Of a stretch of DNA of 64,000 nt, positions 26,306 through 35,186 are shown piece by piece. Both the position numbers and the translations under genes were made by a program. A model generated the notes under the pieces. The model saw only the letters and a program-made list of their open reading frames with translations. It had not been told where the DNA came from and did no database searches. The stretch covers positions 1,426,001 to 1,490,000 of the forward strand of contig NZ_JQNL01000001.1 in the NCBI RefSeq assembly GCF_000745235.1. The letters are read 5' to 3'. Within the stretch, counting starts at the first letter, position 1, and every line of letters begins with the position of its first letter. The stretch is from Luteibacter mycovicinus. GTDB taxonomy: Bacteria; Pseudomonadota; Gammaproteobacteria; Xanthomonadales; Rhodanobacteraceae.

Positions 26306-27259
26306 TCAGCCCGCCCGGCGGCGCTTGGCAGGTGTCTTGCGCGCCGCCGTCTTCTTCACGGGCGCCTTTTTTGCCGCCGTTTTTTTCGCGGCGGTTTTCT
26401 TCGTGGCTGTTTTTTTCACGGGAGCCGCGCCGACCGCATCCTTCTTCGCAGGCGTTCGCGTCTTTGCGCCCAGGCTTTTCTTCAGCAGGGCCATGAAGTC
26501 GACGACGTTGGTGGTGGCGTTCTCCGGTGTCCGGTCGTCTTCATCGTCCACCGTGGTCGTGACGCCCTTGGTCTTAAGACGCTTCTCGATCGTCTTGCGC
26601 AACTTGTCGCGGAACTCGTCCCGGTAGTCACCGGGCGACCATTCGGCGGACATCGACTCGATCAGGTCCGAGGCCATCTCGATTTCGCGTGGCGATATGC
26701 GGTATGACGACGCGCCCTTGTCGGGCAGCTCGTAATCGTTCATATCGACGATTTCGGACTGATAACGGAGGATGTTGAGAACCAGACCATCGCCCTGCGG
26801 CATCACCGCCGCGAGGTACTCCTTCGTGCGGATGACGACACGCGCGATACCGATCTTGCCGGTCTTCTTCAGGGTTTCGCGGAGCAGGACATAACCCTTC
26901 TCAGCCTTCTTGGCCGGAAGCAGGATGTACGGCTTTTCGAAGTACGAAGGCGCGATGGAGGCGGCGTCGACAAACGCGTCGATTTCCACCGTCTCATGCG
27001 CGTCGCTGGCCGCATTCTTGATGTCGTCCTCTTCCAGGACGACATAACTGCCCTTCTGATATTCGAACGCCTTGACGATGTCCTTCCAGGGCACCTCTTC
27101 GCCGGTATCGGCGTTGACGCGCTCGTAGCGAACCGGTGTGTTGCTCCGCTGGTCGAGCATACGGAAGTGAATGTCGTTGCGGCGCTCGCCCGACATCAGG
27201 CGGATCGGCACGTTGAGCAGACCGAACGACAATGTACCGGTCCAGATGGGGCGGGCCAT
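26306..27259 (-). CDS. ku: Ku, DNA end-binding protein of NHEJ
   Basis: A 317-aa homodimeric Ku that threads onto double-strand ends. The core opens MARPIWTGTLSFGLLNVPIR and contains YEYQKGSYV-like and LLPAKKAEKGYVLLRE segments. The C-terminal tail (about 262-317) is a lysine/alanine/proline run of KKT/AAKK units resembling histone H1, longer than in minimal Ku proteins. Such tails bind DNA and help recruit or slide Ku, as known for basic-tail bacterial Ku proteins. The ATG at 27259 is chosen by homology; 21 upstream in-frame codons lack it. The ligD polymerase gene follows after 4 bp. Confidence 0.95.
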   Translation of the reverse strand: MARPIWTGTLSFGLLNVPIRLMSGERRNDIHFRMLDQRSNTPVRYERVNADTGEEVPWKDIVKAFEYQKGSYVVLEEDDIKNAASDAHETVEIDAFVDAASIAPSYFEKPYILLPAKKAEKGYVLLRETLKKTGKIGIARVVIRTKEYLAAVMPQGDGLVLNILRYQSEIVDMNDYELPDKGASSYRISPREIEMASDLIESMSAEWSPGDYRDEFRDKLRKTIEKRLKTKGVTTTVDDEDDRTPENATTNVVDFMALLKKSLGAKTRTPAKKDAVGAAPVKKTATKKTAAKKTAAKKAPVKKTAARKTPAKRRRAG

Positions 27260-27306
27260 ACGGGCGATCCTCGGGCAGCGGGAGGCCCGAGCATCGCGCC
27301 GACGAC

Positions 27307-27336
27307 GTGCAGGGAACGCCAAAGGCGTCCCTGCAC
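27307..27336 (-). terminator. Hairpin after the ester hydrolase gene
   Basis: GTGCAGGGAACGCC and GGCGTCCCTGCAC pair over 13 bp with one bulged base and an AAA loop. It sits 7 bp beyond the hydrolase stop codon and 47 bp before ku. No T-run is present on the minus strand. Confidence 0.5.
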
Positions 27337-27343
27337 ACTGCTT

Positions 27344-29254
27344 TTACTTGCCGGCGTCGATCACCGGCAGCTCGATCGCACTGGCCGTACCCGGCGCGTG
27401 CCAGATCTGCTGCGTGGCCTTCCGGTAGTCGGACGGCCTGGCAAAGAAGATGTTCGGCACGAAGGTCTGCGGGTTGCGGTCGTACAGCGGGAACCAGGAG
27501 GACTGCACCTGAACCATGACGCGGTGCCCCGGCAGGAATGTGTGGTTCACCGTCGGCAGTCCGAAGCGGTATTCGAGCGGCGTGTCAGGCGTCAGCGGCT
27601 TCGCCTCGCTGAACCCCTCGCGATACCGCCCGCGCAGGATGTCCATCGACACCGAGAGCTCGTAGCCCCCCATGGCGGGCGTCGACGCGTTCGTTTCGGG
27701 ATAGACGTCGATCAGCTTGACCACCCAGTCGCTGTCCGTGCCGCTCGTCGAGGCGTAGAGATTCACCTGCGGAGCGCCGGCAACGCGCAGGGGAGCCGTC
27801 AGCGGCTCGGTCATGTAGGTCACGACATCCGGGCGTCCATCGGCAAACCGCTGATCCTGGACCAGCCACGTCGTCCATGACTGGCGATCGGCAAAATGCA
27901 CCGGGCGCGGTACGTAGGGCACCGGCTTGGCGGGATCGGAAACGTACTCGTCATACTTCGGCGCGCCGTCCACGGGGGCCGTAAACGACAACTTTCCATT
28001 GGCACTGAGATACAGGGGACGGGTCGTTTTACCCTGCGGCCACGACGGGAAGCGGTCCCAGTGGTTTTCGCCGGTGTTGTAGATCAGCACCGGAGGCGTC
28101 TTCGCCCTGGGCGCGCCGTCGACCAGGTACTGGTTGAAGAACGGCAGGAGCACGTCGCGGCGGAACTGCAGCGCGGTGTCGCCGTCCCAGTTGAGCGCAC
28201 CCAGCGACGAGGCGTTGTAGTTCACCTGACTGTGCCGCCACGGACCCATGACCAGGAAGTTCTTGTCGTTGCCCTTGTCCTTCGGCTCAACGGCTTCGTA
28301 ACTATGGATGGCGCCCCACATGTCTTCCTGGTCCCACAGGCCCTGCAGCCACATGACGGGTACCTTGAGCGGCTGACGGGCCATTTCCTTATCCAGCGCC
28401 TGGTCCTGCCAATAGGCGTCGTAGGCGGGGTGCTCGCTCAGCTTGCGCCAATAGGGCAGCTGATCGAGGCCGGCGGCCCGGGCGTAATCACCTGCCGAGC
28501 CCGCCGTGAGGAAATTCGAGTAGTCGTCGTAGCCCGCATGCGTCACGGCGTCGCCCTTGCCGCGTTTCGAATTCTGGCCGGCGATGTAGTCGAAATTGGT
28601 CTGGCGGAAGGCACCGTAGTGGAACCAGTCGTCGCCCATCCAGCCATCCACCATGGGGCTTTCAGGCGCGGCCACCTTGAGTGCCGGATGCGGATTGACC
28701 AGCGCCATGACCACCGTAAAGCCCTCGTACGACGAACCGATCATGCCGACCTTGCCGTTGGACTCGGGCAAATTTTTCGTCAGCCAGTCGATCGTGTCGT
28801 AGGCGTCGGTCGAGTGATCGACCTCGGACGAATTGAGCGGCCCACGAAGGGGACGCGTCATGACGTAGTCGCCCTCGGAGCCATACTTGCCACGGATGTC
28901 CTGGAAAACACGGATATAGCCGGCGTCGACGAAGACCTCGTCGCCCTCGGGCAGCAGGTCGCGCATCGTATGGGCGTCCGTGCGCTGGGCGCGCCCGTCG
29001 GCGTTGTAGGGGGTACGGGTCAGCAGGATCGGCGCGTGCTTCGCGTTCCTGGGAATCACGATGACGGTGTGAAGCTTCACGCCGTCGCGCATCGGGATCT
29101 CGACGACACGCTTGATGTAGTCGTTGGCCGCCAGGGGGCTCTCGAACTTCGCCGGGATATCCGGCGTCATGGGCGCGGTCTGCGCCGCGGCGAGGGACGA
29201 GGCGACGGCGAAGGAAAGCGCCAGCATGGGAAGCAGAACGGAACGGGACGTCAT
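27344..29254 (-). CDS. Alpha-amino-acid ester hydrolase (CocE/NonD family), exported
   Basis: A 636-aa serine hydrolase with a signal peptide (about 1-24), an alpha/beta-hydrolase domain with helical cap, and a C-terminal jelly-roll domain. The triad is visible as S175 (GSSYEG), D308 (LWDQED) and H341 (GPWRH). The carboxylate cluster of known Xanthomonas and Acetobacter ester hydrolases, which recognises the substrate ammonium group, is present as D209 with E310 and D311. That separates it from cocaine esterases and X-Pro dipeptidyl peptidases. It should hydrolyse or transfer alpha-amino acyl groups, including those of ampicillin-type side chains. Its natural substrate is unknown. Confidence 0.9.
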   Translation of the reverse strand: MTSRSVLLPMLALSFAVASSLAAAQTAPMTPDIPAKFESPLAANDYIKRVVEIPMRDGVKLHTVIVIPRNAKHAPILLTRTPYNADGRAQRTDAHTMRDLLPEGDEVFVDAGYIRVFQDIRGKYGSEGDYVMTRPLRGPLNSSEVDHSTDAYDTIDWLTKNLPESNGKVGMIGSSYEGFTVVMALVNPHPALKVAAPESPMVDGWMGDDWFHYGAFRQTNFDYIAGQNSKRGKGDAVTHAGYDDYSNFLTAGSAGDYARAAGLDQLPYWRKLSEHPAYDAYWQDQALDKEMARQPLKVPVMWLQGLWDQEDMWGAIHSYEAVEPKDKGNDKNFLVMGPWRHSQVNYNASSLGALNWDGDTALQFRRDVLLPFFNQYLVDGAPRAKTPPVLIYNTGENHWDRFPSWPQGKTTRPLYLSANGKLSFTAPVDGAPKYDEYVSDPAKPVPYVPRPVHFADRQSWTTWLVQDQRFADGRPDVVTYMTEPLTAPLRVAGAPQVNLYASTSGTDSDWVVKLIDVYPETNASTPAMGGYELSVSMDILRGRYREGFSEAKPLTPDTPLEYRFGLPTVNHTFLPGHRVMVQVQSSWFPLYDRNPQTFVPNIFFARPSDYRKATQQIWHAPGTASAIELPVIDAGK

Positions 29255-29364
29255 CGGGATTCCTGTGGCTGTGGGACGGAGGAGCCGCCCTAGCGTGCCG
29301 CATCCTGAATGGAAGGGCTACGACCTTTCTCAGCTCCCGCCCGCGTGGCACGCTCCGTGCGGGC

Positions 29365-29393
29365 AAAAAAATGCCGCCCCCAAAGGGACGGCA
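29365..29393 (-). terminator. Rho-independent terminator of the repeat lipoprotein gene
   Basis: On the minus strand TGCCGTCCC pairs with GGGGCGGCA (29385-29393 with 29372-29380, one mismatch), followed by seven T (29365-29371). It lies 40 bp after the lipoprotein stop. Confidence 0.8.
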
Positions 29394-29432
29394 CTTTCTT
29401 CGCACAGGAGTCCCGAAGGAACCCGAAGCGAC

Positions 29433-29666
29433 TTACTTGGCAGCAGTCGAAGCGGCAGCCGGAGCGGCCGGAGCCGTCGAAGCAGCAGCCGGAGCAGCGG
29501 TCGGAGCCGTCGAAGCGGCGGCCGGAGCAGCCGGAGCCGGGGCAGCAGCCGGAGCCGTCGAAGCGGCAGCCGGGGTGGCAGCCGGAGTGGCGTCTTCCGA
29601 CTTGTTGCAGCCCGACAGGGCGGCGACGGCGACAAACGCCAGGGCGGTAAGGGAAATGACCTTCAT
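29433..29666 (-). CDS. Small Ala/Pro/Thr-repeat lipoprotein
   Basis: A 77-aa predicted lipoprotein. The signal MKVISLTALAFVAVAALSGC ends in a lipobox with C20, followed by NKSED and then about 50 residues made almost only of Ala, Pro, Thr and Ser in imperfect AAASTAPAA units. A GAGGAG ribosome site precedes the ATG at 29666; the frame extends upstream without a plausible start. The gene has its own terminator. The repeats are encoded by GC-rich tandem DNA and could change length by slippage. No function is known; a flexible cell-envelope spacer is conceivable. Confidence 0.8.
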   Translation of the reverse strand: MKVISLTALAFVAVAALSGCNKSEDATPAATPAAASTAPAAAPAPAAPAAASTAPTAAPAAASTAPAAPAAASTAAK

Positions 29667-29980
29667 GATTCTTTGCTCCTCATTTTGTAATACATAGGCG
29701 GATACGACGATGGAATTCCGCCCTGAATAGGCAGTACCCCACGGATTTTGCCGCACCAGCAGGCGGATAACACTCGCGTCCTCGACGAACCGGTCCGAAG
29801 ATAGGCTCGCCTAGGATGCAACGACCATAGTGAAGCGTGGATGTCCGGCGGCGCAGCGCTAGACGTGCTCGCAGACATTTTCAGAATAATCGCGTTCCCC
29901 CCTCGGAAGCCAGTCCCTACTCTGTCATTCGGAAGTTGCCGTCGGCGCCCTGCCGACGGCCAGACAAGGAGAGACGCTTC
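29667..29980. other. Gene-free region between lipoprotein and autotransporter genes
   Basis: This 314-bp divergent region must hold promoters for both genes. Apart from the leader hairpin at 29938-29960, and AT-richer stretches near 29690 and 29880, I see no coding potential, repeat or RNA gene in it. Confidence 0.5.
29938..29960 (+). promoter_or_regulatory. Leader hairpin just upstream of the autotransporter ribosome site
   Basis: A perfect 9-bp stem GCCGTCGGC / GCCGACGGC with a 5-nt loop ends a few bases before the AAGGAGAG ribosome site. It could stabilise the message or modulate translation. Confidence 0.45.
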
Positions 29981-32968
29981 ATGAGTACCCCCCACATCCC
30001 CCACCCGCGCCGTCGCTCCCCCATGCGACGCCGCTACCTCACCGCCCTCGTAGCCGCCTTCCTGCCTCCCGTGGCGGGCGCCGAAACGCCGCTGTTTCTT
30101 GCCGGGGCCGACAAGAACCTGGACGTCCCCGACGGCACGTATGAAACGCGCGCCGCCTCTTCCTACGTCCTTCAGGTGGAAAAAAAGGGCGCCGCCCATG
30201 TCGGCCATGCCACGTTCGACACGTTTGGCTTTCAGTCGCACGCCGTCTTCATCACCGATAACCGGAGCGAACTGACGATCGAAGGAGGCACCCTGCATAC
30301 ACGGGAAAACCTGGCATACGGCATCCGTGCCAGGGATACCGGCATAGCCGCGAACGTCACGCTGACCGGCACGACGATCATCACCGAGGGAGCCGGCGCC
30401 CTGGGCGCGGCCTTCGAGGGAAACGCCGGCGGCGTCCTGACCGGAGGCAGCATCACGACCGGCGGTGACACGGCGATCGGCATCCGCGGCATCGAAGGAG
30501 GCAACGTGTCGGTCAAAGGGACGACCATCACGACCCGGGGCAAGACCGCTCATGCCCTGTATGTAGACGGCTCCACGCCCGACAGAGCGACGGCATCCGC
30601 GCTCCAGGCGACTGAAACGACGGTACGCACCGACGGAGACGACAGCACGGGCGTGCACGTGATGCTGGGCGCGACGGCCTCGTTGACCGACGTAAACATC
30701 AGCACGGGCGGCGAGTCGGCGCATGCGCTCGATGCAAACACACTGCATGGCCAGATTACGATCCAGGGCGGCGAGTGGCATACCCGGGGTGACGAGGCAG
30801 ATGGCCTCTACGTTCTCGACGGCCAGCGTATCGTAGCGGCGCGGACGAACGTGACGACCACCGGGAAAAACGCGATCGGCATCGATAACCGCGCATCGTC
30901 CGTGGGCCTCGACAGCGTTTCCATCACGACGGCAGGCGAGTCCGCATTCGGCCTCAACGTCCAGGGTGGTGACTTCAACGCTTCGCCAGGCCTCGATGCC
31001 GCAGATACGAAGATCCTTACGACGGGAACGAAGGCGCATGGTGCGGTCGCCCGAGGGGATGGCCGTATCGACTTCACCGGCTCATCCATCGAAACGGAAG
31101 GAGACGACGCCCACGGCCTCGTCGTTAACGATGCGGACGTACGGGCCCGCAATACGAACATCGTCACTCAGGGCGCAGGTGCCTTCGGTGCCCGGGTCGT
31201 GCGTGGGGGCGCACTCGACATGAAGGGAGGCTCGCTCATCAGTGACAAGGCCTCGGCGCTCAGTCTGAGCGACTCCGGGCGTCTTCGTTTCGACGGCACG
31301 GTCATCAGGGGTGGCAACGGCGTGTTCGTCGACCTGACTCCCGAATCGGAGCAGCCCATCACCGTCACGCTTCAGAACGCGGCAACCGCGGACGGCATTA
31401 TCCGCCGCATCCCTGCGGACGGTGACGCCGTTCCCGACAATACGAAGCTGTCGCTGGACATCACCTCCGGCGCTCGCTGGACGGGTGCGACCTCCATCGT
31501 TCGCGATCTCTCCCTCCAATCCGGGGGCACCTGGAACGTGACCGCCGACAGCCGGGTCGACCACCTGAGCAACCATGCGGGCGTCGTGACCTTCGCGCCT
31601 GAGCGTCCCGATGCATTCGCCACACTGACCATTTCGGGAGACTATGACGGAAAGGACGGCGTCTTTCGTATGCGCGCGCGCCTCGGCGATGATTCGTCGC
31701 CCGCCGATCGCATCCATGTGCTGGGCAACACATCCGGCACCAGCGGCATTGCCGTCGACACCCTGGGCAGCCAGGGCGATGTGACGCAAGAAGGTATCCA
31801 GCTCGTCCGCGTCGACGGTCGCTCGGACGGCGTCTTCGCGTTACTTGGCCGTGCGGTGGCCGGTCCTTACGAATATTTTCTCCACAAGGGCTCGTTGAAG
31901 AATCCATCCGACGGCGGTTGGTATCTGCGATCGTCGATCACCGACCCCGTCGTCGACCCGGTTATCGTGCCGGGCGATCCGGACACCGATCCCGTGACCG
32001 AGAATCCGGACGTCCCGGCCGTTGTCGATCCGCCGCGCCCGCCACCCCCGGTGTTGCGCCCCGAGGTCGGCACCTACCGCGCCAACCAGACGGCGGCGCT
32101 CGAAATGTTCCAGGGCGGACCCGGCGGCGGCGAGGACGACGAGCGCGAAGGCGTGAGGCAAAGCGTGTGGGCACGATTCGACCGGCGCCATACCGCTTTC
32201 AACATCGGCGACGAACTCACGACGACCGCGTCGACCAGCGAGCTGACCCTCGGTGCCGATCTGCTTCGCAGCGATTCCTCGTCCGAAGGCTATCTGGGCG
32301 TCATGGCCGCGGCCGGGAGCGCGGACACGCGTGCCACGTCGGCGCTGACACACTACTCGGCGAAGGGGCGCGTGCGCGGGACGGCCACCGGTCTTTACGG
32401 CGGCGTACGTCTGGACGATGGCACGTACGTGCGCGGGTGGGCCCAGTACGCTCATTTCAACCAGCGCCTGGAAGGCGATGCCCTGGCGGATGAGCGCTAC
32501 GGGAGCGGCGCCCTGAGCGCCAGCCTCGAGGCCGGCCGTCGCTGGCGCCTGGCGCTCAATCGCGACACGGACGTCTATCTCGAACCGCAGGCGCAGGTCC
32601 TCGCGACAAGGCTTCGTGGTGGCTCGCTCACCGAAGCCAATGGGACACGCGTCACGCCGCTGCATGCGAGTGGTGCCACGGGGCGCCTCGGCCTGCGCGG
32701 CGCGGCACGCTGGCACACGCCCGGAGGCCACACGGCATCGCCCTACTTCTCGGCCAGCTGGCTGCGTCGCCTCGGCCGCCTGGATGCGACGCAAATCGGG
32801 ACGGATACCTTCAACGCAGGCGTGCCGCGCAATGCCTACGCGCTGAAGCTGGGTCTGACCTTGCTACGTGCCAACGGGTGGCGCGCGTGGTCCGACGTCG
32901 AAACGCGCTTCGGCACGCATGGGTATCGCCGTGTCACCGGCAGTCTGGGCATTCGTCGCGCCTGGTAA
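29981..32968 (+). CDS. Type V autotransporter with a repetitive passenger domain
   Basis: A 995-aa outer-membrane or surface protein. The signal peptide has a long basic n-region (to about 35, ending VAGAE). The passenger (about 36-650) is built from degenerate beta-helix repeats of the type TT.G..A.G (for example TTGGDTAIGIRGIEGG, TTRGKTAHALYVDG, TTGKNAIGIDNRA). A Pro/Asp-rich linker (about 655-700, with PPRPPPP) leads into a C-terminal autotransporter beta-barrel (about 715-995) that ends in the aromatic residue W. No protease triad is visible, so an adhesin-like role is more likely than an enzyme. The ATG at 29981 has a strong ribosome site; upstream frame is not coding. Confidence 0.9.
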   Translation: MSTPHIPHPRRRSPMRRRYLTALVAAFLPPVAGAETPLFLAGADKNLDVPDGTYETRAASSYVLQVEKKGAAHVGHATFDTFGFQSHAVFITDNRSELTIEGGTLHTRENLAYGIRARDTGIAANVTLTGTTIITEGAGALGAAFEGNAGGVLTGGSITTGGDTAIGIRGIEGGNVSVKGTTITTRGKTAHALYVDGSTPDRATASALQATETTVRTDGDDSTGVHVMLGATASLTDVNISTGGESAHALDANTLHGQITIQGGEWHTRGDEADGLYVLDGQRIVAARTNVTTTGKNAIGIDNRASSVGLDSVSITTAGESAFGLNVQGGDFNASPGLDAADTKILTTGTKAHGAVARGDGRIDFTGSSIETEGDDAHGLVVNDADVRARNTNIVTQGAGAFGARVVRGGALDMKGGSLISDKASALSLSDSGRLRFDGTVIRGGNGVFVDLTPESEQPITVTLQNAATADGIIRRIPADGDAVPDNTKLSLDITSGARWTGATSIVRDLSLQSGGTWNVTADSRVDHLSNHAGVVTFAPERPDAFATLTISGDYDGKDGVFRMRARLGDDSSPADRIHVLGNTSGTSGIAVDTLGSQGDVTQEGIQLVRVDGRSDGVFALLGRAVAGPYEYFLHKGSLKNPSDGGWYLRSSITDPVVDPVIVPGDPDTDPVTENPDVPAVVDPPRPPPPVLRPEVGTYRANQTAALEMFQGGPGGGEDDEREGVRQSVWARFDRRHTAFNIGDELTTTASTSELTLGADLLRSDSSSEGYLGVMAAAGSADTRATSALTHYSAKGRVRGTATGLYGGVRLDDGTYVRGWAQYAHFNQRLEGDALADERYGSGALSASLEAGRRWRLALNRDTDVYLEPQAQVLATRLRGGSLTEANGTRVTPLHASGATGRLGLRGAARWHTPGGHTASPYFSASWLRRLGRLDATQIGTDTFNAGVPRNAYALKLGLTLLRANGWRAWSDVETRFGTHGYRRVTGSLGIRRAW

Positions 32969-32976
32969 ACGCGGGT

Positions 32977-33001
32977 CCCGGGTCGCCGTCGGCGACCCGG
33001 G
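32977..33001. terminator. Hairpin after the autotransporter gene
   Basis: A perfect 11-bp stem CCCGGGTCGCC / GGCGACCCGGG with a 3-nt loop, 8 bp after the stop codon and shared with the convergent EamA gene. No T-run follows. Confidence 0.6.
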
Positions 33002-33023
33002 ATGACCGATGCGGCGTCCGCTG

Positions 33024-33902
33024 TCAGCCGACTACCTCAGGCGATGAAACAACGCCGCGCTTTGCCGTTACCGTGCTTCCTATGGAGGCCACGACGATAA
33101 AGCCGATCGCGCTCCACTGCGAAACGGTAAGCAGTTCGCCGAGCAGCAACATGGCCCATAGCGAAGCTACCGCTGGCTCAAGGCTGACCATGATGCCGAA
33201 CGTTTCACTCGGCAGGCGCTTCAGAGCCATCATCTCCAGCGACATCGGGATCGCGCTCGATACGATGGCCACACCCAGTCCCGCCAGCAGAATCGCGGGG
33301 TGCGGCAGGGTGGACCCCGCGTGGGCGACACCGTAAGGCACCACGACCAGACTGGCCGCCACCAGACCCAGCGAGACCGAATGACCCGCATGCAAATGGC
33401 CGGCCTGCTTACCGAAAACGATATAGAGCGCCCAGCAAACGGCCGCACCGAGCGCGAGCGCTACGCCCGTGGGATCGACCGTATGCTGACCGGCCAGCGG
33501 TAACAGCATGCCCAGCCCAATGACGGCGAAGGCGAGCCAGACGAAGTCGATCGCCCTTCGCGAAGCGAGCATCGCCACGGCCAGGGGCCCGCTGAACTCG
33601 ATGGCAACGGCGATACCGAACGGAATGGTTCGTAGCGCCAGATAGAAAAGCAGATTCATGACGCCCAGCGTCAACCCGTAGCGGATCACGAAGCCGGCGT
33701 CACGCCGACTGAGCGGCCAGCGCCAGGGCCGCCAGAACAGCACGAGAACGATCGCGGAAAAACCCACGCGGAGCGCCGACGTGCCCTCCGCGCCGATGAG
33801 AGGAAACAATCGTTTCGCGAACGACGTGCCGATGCACAACGAGGTCACCGAGCCGAGCACGGCCAGGGCCGGCAGCCAGAGAGAGGTTTGGCGGGGAGTC
33901 AT
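33024..33902 (-). CDS. EamA/RhtA-type drug/metabolite exporter
   Basis: A 292-aa inner-membrane protein with ten predicted segments in two EamA repeats. The sequence TSALRVGFSAIVLVLFWRPW and the NLLFYLALRTIPFGIAVAIE stretch (in part) resemble RhtA, which exports threonine and homoserine. The ATG at 33902 is preferred because the preceding 35 codons are hydrophilic and lack similarity. It is divergent from a class I/II aminotransferase (145-bp gap). The pair may make and export one amino compound, or the aminotransferase product may be its substrate; both are inference. Confidence 0.85.
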   Translation of the reverse strand: MTPRQTSLWLPALAVLGSVTSLCIGTSFAKRLFPLIGAEGTSALRVGFSAIVLVLFWRPWRWPLSRRDAGFVIRYGLTLGVMNLLFYLALRTIPFGIAVAIEFSGPLAVAMLASRRAIDFVWLAFAVIGLGMLLPLAGQHTVDPTGVALALGAAVCWALYIVFGKQAGHLHAGHSVSLGLVAASLVVVPYGVAHAGSTLPHPAILLAGLGVAIVSSAIPMSLEMMALKRLPSETFGIMVSLEPAVASLWAMLLLGELLTVSQWSAIGFIVVASIGSTVTAKRGVVSSPEVVG

Positions 33903-34047
33903 GGCGCCACTGTAGCGAGGCATTGGCGAGCATTCCATGGGCGCCGTCCGGACGGCGATGAACAGGCGGACACTAGACTGATAATCTCGTATGGACATAT
34001 AGTCCACTCAGACCCGCTCGTATCCGCCACGCTTCCAGGACCGACTG

Positions 34048-35181
34048 ATGACCACCCTTCCCGATTTCCAGCTGGAGACCTACTTTTCCCGCTGGGAGTT
34101 CTCGGTGCGCTACAACCTCGCGGCTTCCGATGCGCAAAGCCTCACCGTATCGGCACTGCTCGACCTGGCGGACGACCGTGATCGTGCCGCGTTCGGATCT
34201 CTGCCGCTGAGCTACACGCAGACGTACGGCGCCCCTGAACTTCGTGAAGCGATCGCGTCGACCTACGAGGGCAGGCAGGCAGCCGACATTCTCTGCTTCG
34301 CCGGAGGTGAGGAAGCGCTCTACATCGCCATGCGCGTACTGCTCGAGCCCACCGATCACGCCATCGTGGTCACGCCCAATTACCAGTCGGCGGAAACCAT
34401 CCCTGCGGCGATCTGCGACGTCACCGGCGTCGCGCTCCGTCCCGGCGATCACTGGTCGCTCGACATCGACGAGATAAGAGCGGCCGTACGACCGAACACC
34501 CGGCTGATCGCCATCAATTTTCCGCACAACCCCACCGGAAAAATTCTCGAGCAGGATCGTTTTGACGCACTGATCGCGCTCTGCCGCAAGCACGGCATCT
34601 GGCTGCTCAGCGACGAAGTCAACCGGCCTCTCGGAGCGACAGGCACCGTGCACTTGCCGCAGGCCACCGATGTCTACGAGCGCGGGATATCGATCGGCGT
34701 CATGTCCAAGGCATACGGACTGCCAGGGCTGCGCATTGGCTGGATCGCCTGTGCCGACCACGAACTCCTGCAACGCATGGAGCGATACAAACACTACACA
34801 TCGATCTGCAACTCGGGGCCTTCGGAACAGCTTGCGCTGATCGCCCTGAAAGCCCGCGACGCCATCCTCGATCGGCAGCGACTGCTTCTCGACCGTAATC
34901 TCGAACGCGTCGACGCCTTCTTCCGCGAGTGGAGCGAGCGATTCGAATGGCGCCGCCCGGACGGAGGTTGCATCGCCTTTCCGCGCTACCTCGGTCCGGA
35001 AGGCGTCGAAGTCTTCGCGAAGCGCCTGGTCGAAGAAGCGGGAATCCTGTTGCTTCCCGCCTCCAACTACCAGTCCACGCTGACCGCGACGCCTGACGAC
35101 CGTTTCCGCATCGGATTTGGTCGCAACGAAACAGGTGATGCCCTGACCGAGCTATCCGAATACCTCCGGCGCACGAGCTGA
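34048..35181 (+). CDS. Class I/II PLP-dependent aminotransferase, substrate unknown
   Basis: A 377-aa fold-type I enzyme. The PLP lysine is K221 in MSKAYGLPGLRIGW. NFPHNPTGK (about 156-164) holds the pyridine-contacting region, and SDEVNRP the conserved Asp. The FAGGEEALYIAM segment replaces the usual phosphate loop. The final IGFGRNE carries the substrate-carboxylate arginine. The branch resembles aminotransferases annotated in amino-acid or specialised metabolism, but I cannot name the substrate. It is divergent from the EamA exporter. Confidence 0.85.
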   Translation: MTTLPDFQLETYFSRWEFSVRYNLAASDAQSLTVSALLDLADDRDRAAFGSLPLSYTQTYGAPELREAIASTYEGRQAADILCFAGGEEALYIAMRVLLEPTDHAIVVTPNYQSAETIPAAICDVTGVALRPGDHWSLDIDEIRAAVRPNTRLIAINFPHNPTGKILEQDRFDALIALCRKHGIWLLSDEVNRPLGATGTVHLPQATDVYERGISIGVMSKAYGLPGLRIGWIACADHELLQRMERYKHYTSICNSGPSEQLALIALKARDAILDRQRLLLDRNLERVDAFFREWSERFEWRRPDGGCIAFPRYLGPEGVEVFAKRLVEEAGILLLPASNYQSTLTATPDDRFRIGFGRNETGDALTELSEYLRRTS

Positions 35182-35186
35182 CAGGT

